DNA of 64,000 nt from Diphasiastrum complanatum (taxonomy: Eukaryota > Streptophyta > Lycopodiopsida > Lycopodiales > Lycopodiaceae): NCBI GenBank assembly GCA_029204225.1, contig CM055095.1:76060896-76124895 (forward strand), in the 5' to 3' direction. The notes under the pieces are model-generated. The model did not search any database, was not told the DNA's origin, and was given only the letters and a program-made list of their open reading frames with translations. The translations under genes were made by a program, and so were the position numbers. This document shows, in pieces, positions 24,840 to 37,766 of the stretch. Position 1 is the first letter of the stretch. Each line of letters begins with the position of its first letter.

Positions 24840-25770
24840 GGCCGAAAGTGAAAATCAGGCCCCTTACGATGGTTTTTTCTTGATAACTTTTTACTCCTTG
24901 AACTGATTGACCTGAGATTTTGATAGTAGTTGGATCTGGTGCAGATCTTTCCATTGATCTTGTCTACGAGGATTGGCTATGCGAGGGTTATTTAGCTGTT
25001 ATGCAGACAAAAAATCTTGATATCTCTCAGATCATTTGGAAGTAACTCTCGCAAGGATCATAGGAGCTGAATCTGGCCTGGATCTGACTCTAAAAATCTC
25101 TGCGAGAGTTAAGTCTCGCAAAAAGTAAAAATTCCACTGTTTGCGAGGGTTGAAAACCAATGATTTTATTTGATCTTCACCAATACCTAGTACTAACTCT
25201 CGCAGGCTTATTCACTAATGGAAATTGATATTCTGGATTGATTGAAATAGTTTGCGAGAGTTCTCTCTGGAAGATTCGCTGGATCTTCATATTCTAGTGA
25301 TTTTGGAGCACTTAAACCCAATTTTTTGCTCACTGGAATCAAACCAACTCTTGCAGACTCTTCTGTGTCCTGGTCTCACTGATATGGAACTTCAAAATTC
25401 TCTGCGAGGGTTCTTGCCCACTAAAATTGAAAATTTTAGTGTCTGCGAGAGTTCTTTGGTATTCTCCCGTCTTTTTTCTACTGAGAATTCTCGCACAGGC
25501 ACTTAGATAGTGAAGTAGCTCTCGTAAGTTTCTTTGTGTCCTAGTCTCATTGAGATGGAACTTCAGAGGGCTCTACGAGAGTTCTGGTGAAGATTTGCAT
25601 TTTTTTTTATTTTTACAAGGGTTTTTTGAATTTTTATGATTTTTTCTCTGATTTTTGTAATCTGCTTGAAATTAACTCTCGCAGGCTTCTATGTAGGTCT
25701 GGGACAATACCTTGGAGCTGTTGCCAGTTATGCAAGGGTTATCTCTCACTAGTTTTGGAAAAAACAAAAT
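24840..25770 (-). repeat. Gypsy leader with many TGCGAGAGTT-type motifs
   Basis: Between the primer-binding region and the gag part, the ten-base word TGCGAGAGTT or its complement AACTCTCGCA recurs about a dozen times, some copies with one or two changes. Both orientations occur, at irregular 30-100 base spacing. Copies are seen near 24,967, 25,043, 25,101, 25,141, 25,195, 25,250, 25,403, 25,443, 25,492, 25,573 and 25,676. Confidence 0.7.
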
Positions 25771-26051
25771 CCGATGAAAATTTTAGCTCTTTTTCCCTCC
25801 AAAATGTAGACTGGTGCATTTTTTGGATTTTCTCAGGTTTTGGTTTGGATGTCAAGCCCTTAGAGACTGTTCAAGGGCTCCTCTACCCTCTCACACCTCC
25901 TCCGCTAGCTGTGAACAGTCCAAACACAGAAAAATACAGAAAACTAACTCTAAACACCCAAAAATCTCCCTAAAACCCCTCCAAAAAACAAGAAATAGCT
26001 AAAATGCAGCTATACTAGTTAGTGAAAACCTATCCTTGACAACGACGCCAC

Positions 26052-26424
26052 TGTAGGTTTGAAGATCTCGTGTCATAGTAGCCCTCCCGCCTGTCAACAA
26101 GGGTTAGAACACTGTATAGGTGCCTATCCATTCATCTTGGACCCAACTTGATCCAAAGGTCTTAAAAAAGTACATTGGATTTCACATGATTAATGTGAGT
26201 CTCCATTTGGACGCAACTCTAAATAATAGAGTTCTAAGCTTAAAATGACTTTGGGCCTCAAGTTTTATTTTAATTACAAAGGGGCCCAAGTCTATTATTC
26301 TATTTACAACTCAACTTGCGTGCTCATTTGGTCATGGGCTCATACGCACAAATTGCCATGCCCTCGCAACATATTTTATTATCTGGTATTATTTGTTTAC
26401 AAAATGTCGGGAATATCCCCAACA
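26052..26424 (-). repeat. 5' LTR of the gypsy element
   Basis: On the minus strand it starts TGTTGGGGATATTCCCGACA and ends CAAACCTACA, directly before the primer-binding site. It is shorter than the partner LTR. Confidence 0.8.
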
Positions 26425-29400
26425 CCATTCAAAGAAGCACTTGTCCTCTTGTTACAAAGATAGTTAGCACATGTTAAAACTTCTCCCCAATAGGACTTAG
26501 CAAGATTAGCATGTAGTCTCATTGCCTTGGCACTTTCACAAAGGGTTCTTTTCTTCCTTTATGCCACTCCATTCTGTTGTGGAGTCCTAGGACTAGAGTA
26601 CTCCCTCTTAATCCCATGTGTTATGCAAAAATCTTTGAACTTATTTGAAGTGTATTCCCCTCCATTATCTGATCTCAAGCATTTGATCTTTGTATTGAAT
26701 TGATTTTCCACTTCATTCCTAAACTTGACAAATGCAGCAAACTTCATCCTTGGTTTTAAGAAGAGAGACCCAAGTATACCTACTAAAGTCATCAATAAAA
26801 GTTGCATACATTTTTGCCCCACCATTGCTAGTTGTACTAAAAGAATGAAGATCCGAATGCACAAGTTGAAAAGCTTCTTTAGATCTAGAAGTAGATCTAG
26901 AATAAGCAAGTCTATGAGATTTGGACAAGGCACAATGTTCACAAAATGTATTATTTGCAACAAGACTTTTAGGAAGACCAAGAACATGCTCTTTTTTTGC
27001 CGTTACCTCCAAAGATTTGAAGTTGGGATGGCCCAACCTCTTATGCCAAACTTCTTGGTTTGTCAATTGTTCCCTAGCCATACTTCTTTCATTCTTAGAG
27101 ATCACACATGGATCAAGTTTGAAAAGTTTACTATGCCTTCTTCCTTTAGCAATCAAGGATCCACACTCACTTACCAAACAAGCATCTCCAGTGAACTCAA
27201 CATCAAGCCCCTTGTCAATCATTTGACTAACACTAAGCAGGTTCTTAGTGACTGAAGGAATGTACAATACATTTTCAAGATTAGCTTTCCTATTTGTTGA
27301 AAGAGAAATAGGAATTGTGCCTATGCCTTTGATGTCACATTGATCATCATTTGCAGTATAGATGATGTTGCTCTCTCCCTCGTAAGACAATAAGGATAAA
27401 AGTATTCCTTATGTCTTGTCATGTGAGATGAGGCTCCACTATCAATCCACCAAGGATCATTCCCATCTATATGTGCAAGCAAACTTGAAGTCATAACAAG
27501 AGATTCAGAAATGCTATCATCTTCATCATCTATTGCTAGATTTCCTTGTCTCTCACCTTGCTCTCTTTTCTTCTTATGACATTCATTAGCAAAATGACCT
27601 TTTATGCCACAATAAAAGCACTTGAACTTTCAATTATCTTCCTTTCTAAATGAAGTAGAAGAGGAGGAGGAAGAGTGATCATCATGATCCGAGTTACCAC
27701 CTTTGGACCATTTTCCTTTGCCTTTACTTTTGCCTTTGACTTTGCCTTTTGTGAAGAAAGCCTCTTCACCTCCACCTTGCAAGGATGCACCATCAAGCTT
27801 TGATTGTAACCTATGTTCTTCAGCCAATAATATTTCTTGCAAGTCAACCACACTTGGCAAGACTCTTTGAATGGCAAAACTTTGCACAAGGTTAACCATT
27901 CAACATAACCTGGACTATTTCACCATCTTTTATGCTTTCATCAATGCATGTTATATCATCACTTAAGGACTTAACTCTCAAAACAAATGCATGAGCACTT
28001 TCTCCCTCTCTTTGTCTACTAGAAAATATTTTTCTCCTTAGGGTCAGTACCCTAGATGTGGACTTTGATTCAAAGAGTTTCTTCAAGGCATTCCATGCCT
28101 CACTTGCACTTTGACACTTTCCAACTTCCTTGAAAAGTTCATTGGTAACATTCATTTTAATGATATGAAGAGCCTTTTTAGCCTTCTTATCAAATCTTTG
28201 TTGCTCTTGAGCTATGGGTGGTCTCTCTTCAGTTTCTGCAACTATGTCCATGATTTCATTCAACTCAAGTGAGGATTCCATCCTCACTTTCCAGGTAGAG
28301 TAGTTTGACGAACTCAACCTATCATTAGTGCCTAACATGATCCCACCATTGGAAGCCATGATATAATGATTCTTCAACTTTTAGGCTTTGTTCTAATGCA
28401 TCTGGCACTCACTTTTCTCTCAAAAAATGATGGATACGGAGATCTCAAAAGATCTAGAACCCTAAAACACTTCTATCTTGAACCTGGCTGGTTTCCAAGC
28501 ATAGAAAGGAAGATTGAAACACATGCAACACTTTGACATACTAAGAATGGATTACAAGCTCAAACCAACCTGAACACACTCTTGCTTAAGCTCTCAAACT
28601 TTCTAGCAAGTGACCAAATCAAGTTATGATGTGAAGAGTTACTTGCATTCTTAGAAACATACACAAGACTAGGCTGCCAAGAATACCTAGAATTGAACAA
28701 ACTTGATCAACATATGATCAACACACGAAGATATTGATTCAGCCTATAAAACCACATGTAAACCACACTACTAAAAGTTTAAAAACTCCAGCAAATGATA
28801 AATACAAGCTTTAGAGGTGAATGAAAGAGCACACTTAGTGAATCACAAGACTAGCTTCACTAGCTTGTCAAATCTTGGTGTTTCGATGTAGATCTAAGAT
28901 CACTTAACATGAGAATGTTCCTCAACTTGTTAAGAACCTGAAAACACATTTGCATAATGGTTAACCTTCCAGCAAATGCTCCAATCAAATTACATAAGGA
29001 GAGTTACTTACATGCTCAACAAAGCACACCAAAATATATGCAAAAGATTGTTGACAATCTGTTCACCCAAAAGAGGATCTTTCATCCAAGTGGGACCTTT
29101 GCTCAGCTTTTTGGAGAATTACAAAATCACTCAAAGAGTATTTGTCATCCACTTAAGGAGAGCAAGCTTTTTCTTGAATTTTTGGATCAAACAAGCAAGA
29201 TATGAGTCAAACAAAATGTGTCCAACCAGGTTGGGTGCCCTACCCACCTTGATTCAAAAGTCTATAACTTTTGATCCAATTGATGTGAAATCAATTGCAC
29301 TAGAAATTACACTTCACTAGCTTTCCAACAAGCTATCAAGCACTCAATTTGGATCTACCTTGGACAAACGCCAACCATTCAAATTTTGGTGATCTCACAC

Positions 29401-29636
29401 GTGCCTGAGTAGTACAGTCCGTATAGTACCTAGCAGGGATCAATCCAATAATTTGACTTTCTTCCAAACTCCATTGACCAACTTCAAGATAGAGTATAAT
29501 TGCCTTTGCAAGGCAAGGCCAACAAACTGAAAATACTTTGAGAGTTCCAACTAAGTTTGTAATAACTAGATATGCACTCTCTCTTTCAAACAAAAAGAAT
29601 TCCATTCTTTTTAAAGTAAATGCAAATTATACATCA
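26425..29636 (-). mobile_element. Ty1/copia fossil, 5' part of the split element
   Basis: The minus strand carries gag (27,600-28,377: SSSNYSTWKVRMESSLE, then a Lys-rich GKVKGKSKGKGKW stretch), a protease trace, GAG-pre-integrase (VWHKRLGHPNFKSLEV) and integrase (HSDLHSFSTT, FIDDFSRYTWVSLL, LRSDNGGEYTSN, PRTPQQNGVA) down to 26,425. The leader and LTR lie at 28,380-29,636. The same element continues at 17,514-18,499 on the other side of the gypsy insertion. It is broken, with several breaks. Confidence 0.85.
29163..29636 (-). repeat. 5' LTR portion of the copia element, inverted twin of 1,358-1,832
   Basis: On the minus strand it begins TGATGTATAATTTGC. It matches 1,358-1,832 at about 99% by eye but in the opposite orientation. 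Beyond these limits the two loci differ. It is followed inward by the leader of the minus-strand copia element. Confidence 0.65.
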
Positions 29637-29639
29637 AAA

Positions 29640-31945
29640 GAAATTTCTTTCTTTCTTTACAACAAAAGAAAGCAAGCAAACTATACAAGAAAATAGTGAT
29701 ATAAATGCCCCCGATAGAGGATAGATAGCTTTAGATTGTCCAATCCATAGATCTGTACAACAACATCAAACTGTTAAGAAGAGCAATTTGTAAACAATGG
29801 AGGCTATTTCAGATCGGGTGCAGTCTGGTCTGCCAAATAGCATTATTCAGCCTATTTTTGCATACAAAGTGGGTGATCAAAATTTTTAAAAACCTGGCTA
29901 CAGCTTGTTACAAAGCTAGGTTCAATTGGCAACAAACAAAGCACCTACGCTCGAGGGTGTGCATCCCCTCAAAGACAAGTTAACTACCTGATTACAACAT
30001 TGAAGAATGTGGAGTGCAACAGAACAATCCTAGCAATGTGTCGACTGTAAACAAGTGTGAAGGAGGCTACAAACAACTAGCTAAGAAATGCGATGCAGCC
30101 CAATATCTCTTGGAAGAGGTGCGATTCAGCTCTTCGAATCAAAACACTATGCAAAAAAACAATTTCCACCTCAAAATGACCTAAAGAAAGTGCACTGATG
30201 GCTCAATATCTAAGAGGTGGTTGCAAACAGCCCAAAAAATGTGCATTAAAGGCCAAAAATTGTTCGAGGAAATGTGCTCTAACTTCCAAGGGCACAAGCA
30301 AACACTCTTGCAGTTGCCTTCCTCCAAGGGAATGCTTCATGAGTAGATTCGTCCCATTTGAACTGGTTTTGGCTTGCTTTCTAGTTGTTTCTAAAGCAGT
30401 ACAAAGAGCAAACTGCAAAAGGGTTCTGTAACCCTTGGTTATGTGGGAGAATTCTTGCAATTCACTACTAAAATTTTGTTTTCTGATTTGCGCTCTCAAG
30501 AACTGTCACGACTGCTAGAATTCCATCTTGCCATGTCCTACTGCTGCTTAGATTTTTTGAAGGTTTCCCTTATCATGGAACGCTCTCTAACTTATGCCAA
30601 ACTTATGTTGCACGTCGGCTTCTGCTCCGGTTGTCGTCTTAAACTAAGCCAGCTGAGACATCGATGCTACCAAATCTTTCAAAAATGTTTCCAAGGATCT
30701 TCGAGCAAAGAACCCAATGGATAATGCTGCTACAACTATGAATGCATGATGCAATAGGTCGCATGCAAAAGAAAGCCAAGAATGAGTTGTAATCGATCAG
30801 TATGCTATTGAGCCAGGATGTAGAAAGGCTCATTAATCAACCTTCCATTCATACAGCCAATGCTCAAGGAGGTCACTCCTCAATTAAGAATTCATGTTGA
30901 TTGATGATCTGCCAGTGCTGAATTCCAACAACTAGAAATTGTAGAGTTTTTTGAAATTCACCCATGGAAGCAACCCTCTCCCCAAAATTCTTTAGGCAGA
31001 GAAGCTTCCAGCCTAATGGCTTTTGCAACATGCCTTTCGAAAAAAGTAAACCTTAGGATTTTTTTTGTTACCACAAACATTCGCAAATCAAGTTTGTTTC
31101 TTGTTTAACCTAGAAGATGAACTATTCGATGTTGGGTGATCAAGATGACACGTATGCTGGCAGATAAATTTCAAGGAGCTCAACATCGTTGAAACTTTCT
31201 GGTAGTCCACATAAAGCATCTGAACAATTCCAATGATAATTTAAAAAAAAAAAAACATTTTCAATTGCAAGGCATAAAGTGTATCAAGTAGCATAACTTA
31301 TCGGAGCAAGGTTCCCAACTGATCAAAGAATGTGCGTACAAAAGAGAGAAAATTCTCAGTATCATCAGAAACTTAAACAAATCCCAATCTCACTCGTTCT
31401 AGCCCCAAAATGCATCGATCAGAATGGAAAAGTTTGTGTTAAGACAAAAGAAAAGCATGAATGCGTAGGAAAAGTGTACCTTGTGCCTGTTGGATTATTC
31501 TCCCATAATCCTATAGTTAATCTACATCCATTCATTTATCGAGCTCTGTAGTTTTATTCATGTTTCTACACAGTCTACAACAAACACACCAATCGCTTAA
31601 CATGTGGCTTCGACAATGTTAAACTATCGATGGTGTTGAAAGTTGTTTCCGTCTGTTGTGAAACTTCTATATTCCACACTCCTCCTAAAAAGATAATTTC
31701 TAGTTTAAGATAACATAGGACTTGTAGAGTAGATCATTTGGTGTGAATATTTAGTCAAATGACATTTGGTTGAAGCCAAATCACCATTGCCATGAGAGGA
31801 TCTCCTTGATGGAAATCCAATACCATCTTTCATGATGATCATTCCACCATTCCTTCCATGCTTGAAGAAGTACCCTTGATTTGAAAGCTCCTTCCCTTAG
31901 AAAATTGTTGCACCATGATGAAAATTCAAGACCTCCATGCCTCAT
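29640..31945. other. Spacer, no gene recognised
   Basis: About 2.3 kb of unremarkable AT-rich sequence. Open frames at 30,198-30,431, 30,203-30,499 (minus), 30,443-30,724 and 31,330-31,551 have no recognisable domains. An A12 tract lies near 31,245. A pyrimidine-rich TTTCTTTCTTTC stretch at about 29,640-29,660 adjoins the LTR. Confidence 0.4.
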
Positions 31946-31948
31946 GAT

Positions 31949-34900
31949 TGTGAAAATGTGTCAACTAGTTTGTTGGTTTATTGGCATTTTTGGAGGCCTA
32001 AATGAAATCTCAACTTAGAAATAGTTTCATATTTGTCAATAAACACCTAAATAGTGTTTGTACTAATTTTTAAAGTAGATAAGTGGACGAGGTAGGATTT
32101 GGACCCATTTTAATTGGCTAATTTTGGTACATTGCATCTAGACTAGAATTTCTACGTTTTTTATGAAGTATCTAGAAGTTTCCAAATTAGGTCAAGTTTG
32201 GGCCAAGTGGCCAAATGAAATTTTGGAAGTTATAAATAGTTGTACCTATGTGGAGAAATAATCATCAAAGTTTAATTCTTTGTGGAGAATTCATCTCTTG
32301 TGTTTCTATGTCCATCTCATGTGTTTCTCTCTTGATATCATTAGTTTCTATGTGTAGAATGTTGATTTTGTGGTTGATCTAGCTTTCACAAGTGTGAAAT
32401 ACATTACTGCAAAGAAGTTGGTAAGTGCACAACATCAAGTGAGGCTTGGTAAACTTTGAAGAAGGTTTATGAGTCCAAGTCTACATCTAGGGTCCTAACC
32501 CTAAGGAGGCAAAGGTTTCAAACTCTTCAAAAGAAGGATGAAGGTGCTCATGCTTTTGTTTTGAAAATAAAGCTTTGAGTGATGAACTAGCATGCATTAG
32601 TGAAAGCATTTAGGATGTGGATCTTGTTCAAGTTTCTCTTTATGGCTTGTTGGATAATCATGCTAATTTGGTACAAAGCTTAGCTATTCAAAAGACATTG
32701 CCAAGTATGGAGGATTTGCAATAGATTTTGTTGAATGAGGATTTTAGGTTTCTATCAAGAGATGGATCTACTTATTCATCTCAAGTTGGAGAAGAGACAA
32801 CTATGTTCATCAAAGGCAAGTTCAAGGGCAAAGGCAAAAGCAAGTGGTCAAAGGTTCAAGGTCAAGGTGAGCCTTCTACTTTGTTGGCAAGAAGAAAGAC
32901 ATATCCAAGTTAAAATGCTTTTATTGTGGACTCAAAGGACATTTTGCAAGTGATTGCTTCAAGAAGAAGAGAGATCAAGGTGAGAAACAAATCAATCTAA
33001 CTCTTGATGAAGATGGTGTTGATGAACAAAATTCAAATGATGCTTTTGTTATGTCATCTTGCTTGTTGGCTAATCATGGAGATATTGATCCTTGGTGGAT
33101 TGATAGTGGAGCTACATCACATATGACATATCATGGAGAGTATTATTCATCATTGATAGCATTTGAAATTAACAAGAAGGTGATCTACACGATCAATGAT
33201 GGTGAGTGTGCAATCAAAGGGATTGGCACAATTCCTATTTTTCTCTCTACTAATAGGAATATGAATTTGAAGGATGTTCTGTTCAATCCATCTATCACTA
33301 AGAACCTTCTTAGTGTGAGACAAATTCTTGACAAGGGTTTCAAAGTGGATTTTGATGGCGATGCTTGTTTGATCAAGGAGGAGGATGAATTGATTGCAAA
33401 AGGGAAGAGGCAAGGCAAGTTGTTCAAACTTGATGCTTTTGTTGTTGCTAACCAAGTTGGATGTATGGAAAAGGAGAAATTGTCAATGCAAGAGGTATGG
33501 CTCAAGAGATTGGGGCATCTCAACTACAAGTCATTGGAGGTGATGCCAAAGATGAAGGCTATGTTTGGTCTTCCCAATTCTTTAACAAGCTTGAATCATG
33601 TTTGTGCTTTATCAAAATCACATAGGTTACCTTACAAGAGATCTACATCAAGGTCAACTAAGCCTTTTCAACTTGTGCATTCGAATATTCATGGTGTTAC
33701 TACAATTAGCAATGGAGGTGCTAAAATGTATGTGACTTTTATTGATGAATCTAGTAGATTTTGTTGGGTCTATCTACTAAAAAGCAAAGATGAGATGTTT
33801 GATGTCTTTTTCAAGTTCAAGATTGCAAGGGAGATTCAATTTTCTACCAAGATCAAGTGCTTGAGGAGTGACAATGACAATGAGTACATTTCTACCAATG
33901 CGAATGGGATCAAGAGGGAGTACACAAGCCCAAGGACACCACAAAAAAATGGAGTGGACGAGAGGAAGAAACCTTATGTGAAGGTGCCAAAGCCATGAGG
34001 TTAGGTGCAAATCTTCCTAAATCCTCTTGGGATCAAGCTTTGTTGTGTGCTAATTTTCTATGCAATAGATGGTCGAGAGTGGTATTGGATGGAAAGACCC
34101 CTTTTGAGATGTTGTTTGGTAGAAGGCCAAGTGTCAAGTTTTTCAAACTTTTGGATGCATTTGCTATATCAACATCACTCTTGATGATAGGACAAAGGAT
34201 GATCCATCTTCAAGAAAAGGTATTTTTGTTGTTTATAGTGAGGTAAGCAAGGCTTACAAAGTTTTTCTTCCTTCAATTAAGAAAGTGTTCATTGGAAGAG
34301 ATGTCATTTTTTATGAGGAAAACTTTTCAAAAGTGTCTTCAAGTGGTGGTGTGGATGTTGGATCTAACATTCTTGATGATGACATTGTTGATGATACTTT
34401 GGATGTTGATGTTGAAGATCCTACTTCAAGCCAAAATCCAAGGAGGACATCAAGGCAAAGGCAACAACCTTTGAGACTCACTTTGAGCATGGTAAGCAAG
34501 TGGAAGTTACTCATTTTGCATTTCTCACATATTTTGGTGAATCTTCTTGTGTAGAGGATGCTATGCAAGTGGATGGTGGTTTTCATGGAATGGATGCAAC
34601 TAACGGATCTGCAAAAAAAAATTGTTCAATGGCTTTGATGGTCAAGTGGATGGGCTTCAACAACAAAAAAAGAAAAGGTAGAAATTTGGAGCTAGTCAAG
34701 AGCATCAAAGGGAAGTCAAGTGGCAAAGATACTTTGGATCTGTTTTTGCAGGTTATTTAAGACTCAAGTAAGGTCAAAGGAGCAGCAAGGAAGTGTTGTT
34801 CAATTTTACTTTACTTGTTCTGTCTCATGTTTGAGCAATTTCATGTGAATGTGTGCAAATTGTCAGAATATGGTAAAACTAGCTAGATTGTTTTGCATCA

Positions 34901-35800
34901 TTTTGATGATGGAGTTGTACTATAATTCTTGGCTGGTTTTGCTTATGGAAATGAAGCTAAAGGAGGCTCATTATATCACTCATTCATGATCAAGTCATCA
35001 AAGGTTGATGATATTTTATGGCAAGATGGAGATGGAGGCTCATTGATGGATACATATTAACAAAGGACAAAGATGGAGGATAAATGCAAGCAATGGTTGA
35101 TTACTCACATTTATTGTTTGGTTGCTGTTATTTTTCAGAGAGTTCAAAGTTGGAAGCATGGAGGAAGCATTACATTTACATTCTATTTGGTTCTTCATGT
35201 TCTAGTTACATGTGTAAAATTGATGTGAGAAATAGTGAAGCATCCAATTTCGACACTATTCTCTATATCAATTATGAAACAATAAAACCATAGAAAGGAG
35301 GTCTATGCTTAGGATGGAGATCATTCTCAAGTTGGATCACAATAGTGTGGTTAAATCTATGCTAAAACTAGTTGAAGAGGGAGTGTGAAAATTTTGCAAC
35401 TAATTTGTTGGTTAATTGACATTTTTGGAGGCCACAATGAAATCTCACCTTAGAGATAGTTTCATATTTGTCAATAAAGGCCTAAATAGTGTTTGTGTTA
35501 TTTTTGGCAAGTAGATAAGTGGATGAGGTAGGATCTGGACTCATTCTAATTGGCTAATTTTGGTACATTGTATCTTGACTAAAATTTCTAGGTCTTTGAT
35601 GAAGTATCTAGAAGTTTCCGAATTAGGTCAAGTGTGGGGCAAGTGACCAAATGACATTTTGGAAGCTATAAATAGATGAAAGTGCGTGGAGAAATAATAA
35701 TCAAAGTTTCTTTCTTTGTGGGAAATTCATCTCTTGTGTTTCTATGTCCATCTCATGTGTTTCTATGTGTAGAATGTTGATTTTATGGTTGATCTAGCTT
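31949..35800 (+). mobile_element. Ty1/copia fossil with two LTRs
   Basis: A plus-strand element. The 5' LTR is about 31,949-32,405 and the 3' LTR begins at 35,384 after a polypurine tract (GAAGAGGGAG); both start TGTGAAAAT. The LTRs differ by roughly 10% by eye, indicating an old insertion. Parts between them are a gag remnant (about 32,410-32,990), protease (DPWWIDSGATSHMT), GAG-pre-integrase (RLGHLNYKSLEV), integrase (FIDESSRFCWVYLL, IKCLRSDND, PRTPQKNGVDER) and the connector (KVFIGRDVIFYEENF). RT and RNase H are not recognised. It is broken, with several breaks. Confidence 0.85.
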
Positions 35801-36300
35801 CTAAGCCATAATCAAGTGTTTATGATCAGATCATTATTCATTTCTAAGTTCTAGCATGCATAAACTAGTGACTTCTATCTTCTAGCTATTTCTAGATGTG
35901 CAACCAAATTTGGCTAAAGATAATTGATGAACTAAATGTGTTTTGATCTCTGATTTTTCACAATAATCACCATGAAGATCAAGAGCACAAGATAGGCAAA
36001 AAGCTTGATTGCCAAGATTTTGCACTCTAGCTTGACTAGTCCACATACTATGAACTTTTGCATACTTTCTCAAAGATGTAAGTGTCCTTTGTGTATGATT
36101 CGCTTAATCTCAAGAGAAGTTTACAAATTCCCTCACAAATGGAAAAACAAGATTTTTCACACTATGAGAGATTATCTCACTTGCTCTTACAAGATCTAAG
36201 AGCATACATTTGATGACACAACCACTTGCTTTCAAAATGATTTGGAAACATATCTAGGCCATTAAAGACATGAAATATGTCCATACAAGAGACATCATAC
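35801..36300. other. Spacer after the 3' LTR, no gene recognised
   Basis: AT-rich sequence with short open frames on both strands and nothing recognisable. Confidence 0.4.
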
Positions 36301-36632
36301 AAGACTAGCATTGCCTCACTTGAACTTTGAGATGTAGAAATCTCAATAAAGCAAGATGGTACATCAAATAATGGAAGAGAAGCAAAAGTGAATATGTTGG
36401 AGTAGATACCACCTGAAAATTGCCCCTCTTTGCCATGAATTGTGAGCCACATAGACTCGGCCTTGCCTCTTGAAAATCTCCTTGGAACCATGTGTTGAGA
36501 AGTCTCCTCCTCAAGCCTTGGCAAATCTCCATCATGCACTTGGATTTTTGGTAGATATGAGAATTCTACCATCATCCTCTTGACTGAGATGAGATCTTCC
36601 TTAGGCAATTTGGCTGAGGAACCTGCTTGCAA
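36300..36632 (-). mobile_element. Small copia fragment (integrase-RT connector)
   Basis: The minus strand reads LEEETSQHMVPRRFSRGK, then a LTIHGKEGQFSGG-like stretch. These align by eye with the connector PRRSSRAKVEPSRLTYQGKG of the copia elements in this window. It is a fossil scrap with no LTR. Confidence 0.5.
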
Positions 36633-36920
36633 ATATCGATATTATCTAGTCACATCCAACGACCCTCTACTGTGACAATCAAAGCGCCATTGCACACTCT
36701 CTGAATCTGAGATTTCACTCTCGAAGCAAGCATATCGAAATCAGGTATCACTACCTTAGAGAGAAAGTGCAAAGCAAGGAAATTTCTTTGGTTTACTGCA
36801 GGAAAGAATTATAGGCAGCAAATTACTGCACCAAGGCACTATCAAAGGAGCATCATCTCAGATTTAACAATTTGCTAAATCTGAAGATCAAAGTTTTTCA
36901 GGATCCACATTAAGGGAGAG

Positions 36921-37766
36921 TGTTGGAATTCATGCTCAAGACCAATTCCATTAGGTAATGAATCCTTTCACATGCGTTCTTCATATATACATTTACAGAT
37001 TAAAAATTTTGAGACCTTCATTAAGCAACTTATGTGTAAAATATGATGTGTCAAACATGTGGGGTTACTGATTGTGAAAAATAGAAAAAGTTATCTATGT
37101 TGAGTTAGGGGCTATATTGACTGTTTTGTGTCATTACACATGTTAGTATGTGAATAGGCCAATTTTGATATTAGAGGTAACTCGAGCAAGTACACAAGCC
37201 ACATGATGATTATGCCAAATCCAAGAGTAAGCTAGGCACTTGACACATGTCATGATGGTAGAGGGCTAGTTACACTTCCTATGTGTTGTATTGAGATCAT
37301 GTGACCAATCACAAGCTAGAGACCCATGAAATCGGTCCAATCAAGTGTGAGATTATATCACTAAGCCAATCACATTTAGAGGAGAAAAAGAAGAGTCCAA
37401 TCATGTTTCACTCCCCTTCATCTCAATTTGCTACTTATATGTGTCTTAGATTGCAAGTTTTATGGAGATTATGAGAGTTTCTACATTTTGAGTCTTTTTG
37501 GCTTTCTCTCTCTACCCAAGGCTTTGTACTTGGATTCTCTCTCTACCAGAGAGAAAGGCTTATTTACACTTAGTTTTTTTCATCACAAGTCTCCCACACA
37601 TGTGAATGTACTTTGGTGAATGATTTATGCATGTTTCATTGTGCTCTTGCCTCAGATTTGTGAGATAGATCTTGGAATTCAATTTATAGTTTTGATCTTT
37701 GTGCAATCACCCACATCTTAGGAGATCAATCACTTTTGGACTGTCTCACACATGTGAAATTTAACA
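36921..37766 (+). repeat. Copia LTR with a polypurine tract on one side and a primer site on the other
   Basis: It starts TGTTGGAATTC directly after AAGGGAGAG and ends AAATTTAACA directly before TGGTATCAGAGCC at 37,767. Thus it can serve as the 3' LTR of an upstream element and the 5' LTR of a downstream one. A TTATATG/TATA-like region lies near 37,430. The palindromic CTCACACATGTGAA lies about 15 bases before its end. Confidence 0.7.

Larger units (their letters stand above)
18505..26424 (-). mobile_element. Ty3/gypsy fossil inserted in the copia element
   Basis: A minus-strand gypsy element with an LTR at both ends (18,505-19,309 and 26,052-26,424) and a 5-base target duplication CCATT at 18,500-18,504 and 26,425-26,429. 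Next to the right LTR a primer-binding site TGGCGTCGTTGTCAAGG (26,050 back to 26,034) resembles the tRNA-Asp type used by plant Tat/Athila elements. Gag-type coding (AQDWFFNLSEEKKSTWEAVK, ITRFKPRKF) lies at about 23,560-24,832. A long leader precedes it. Next to the left LTR is a short terminal coding end (19,310-19,499). Another copia element sits inside. The LTRs differ by roughly 10% by eye, so the insertion is not recent. The element is broken, with several breaks. Confidence 0.8.
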
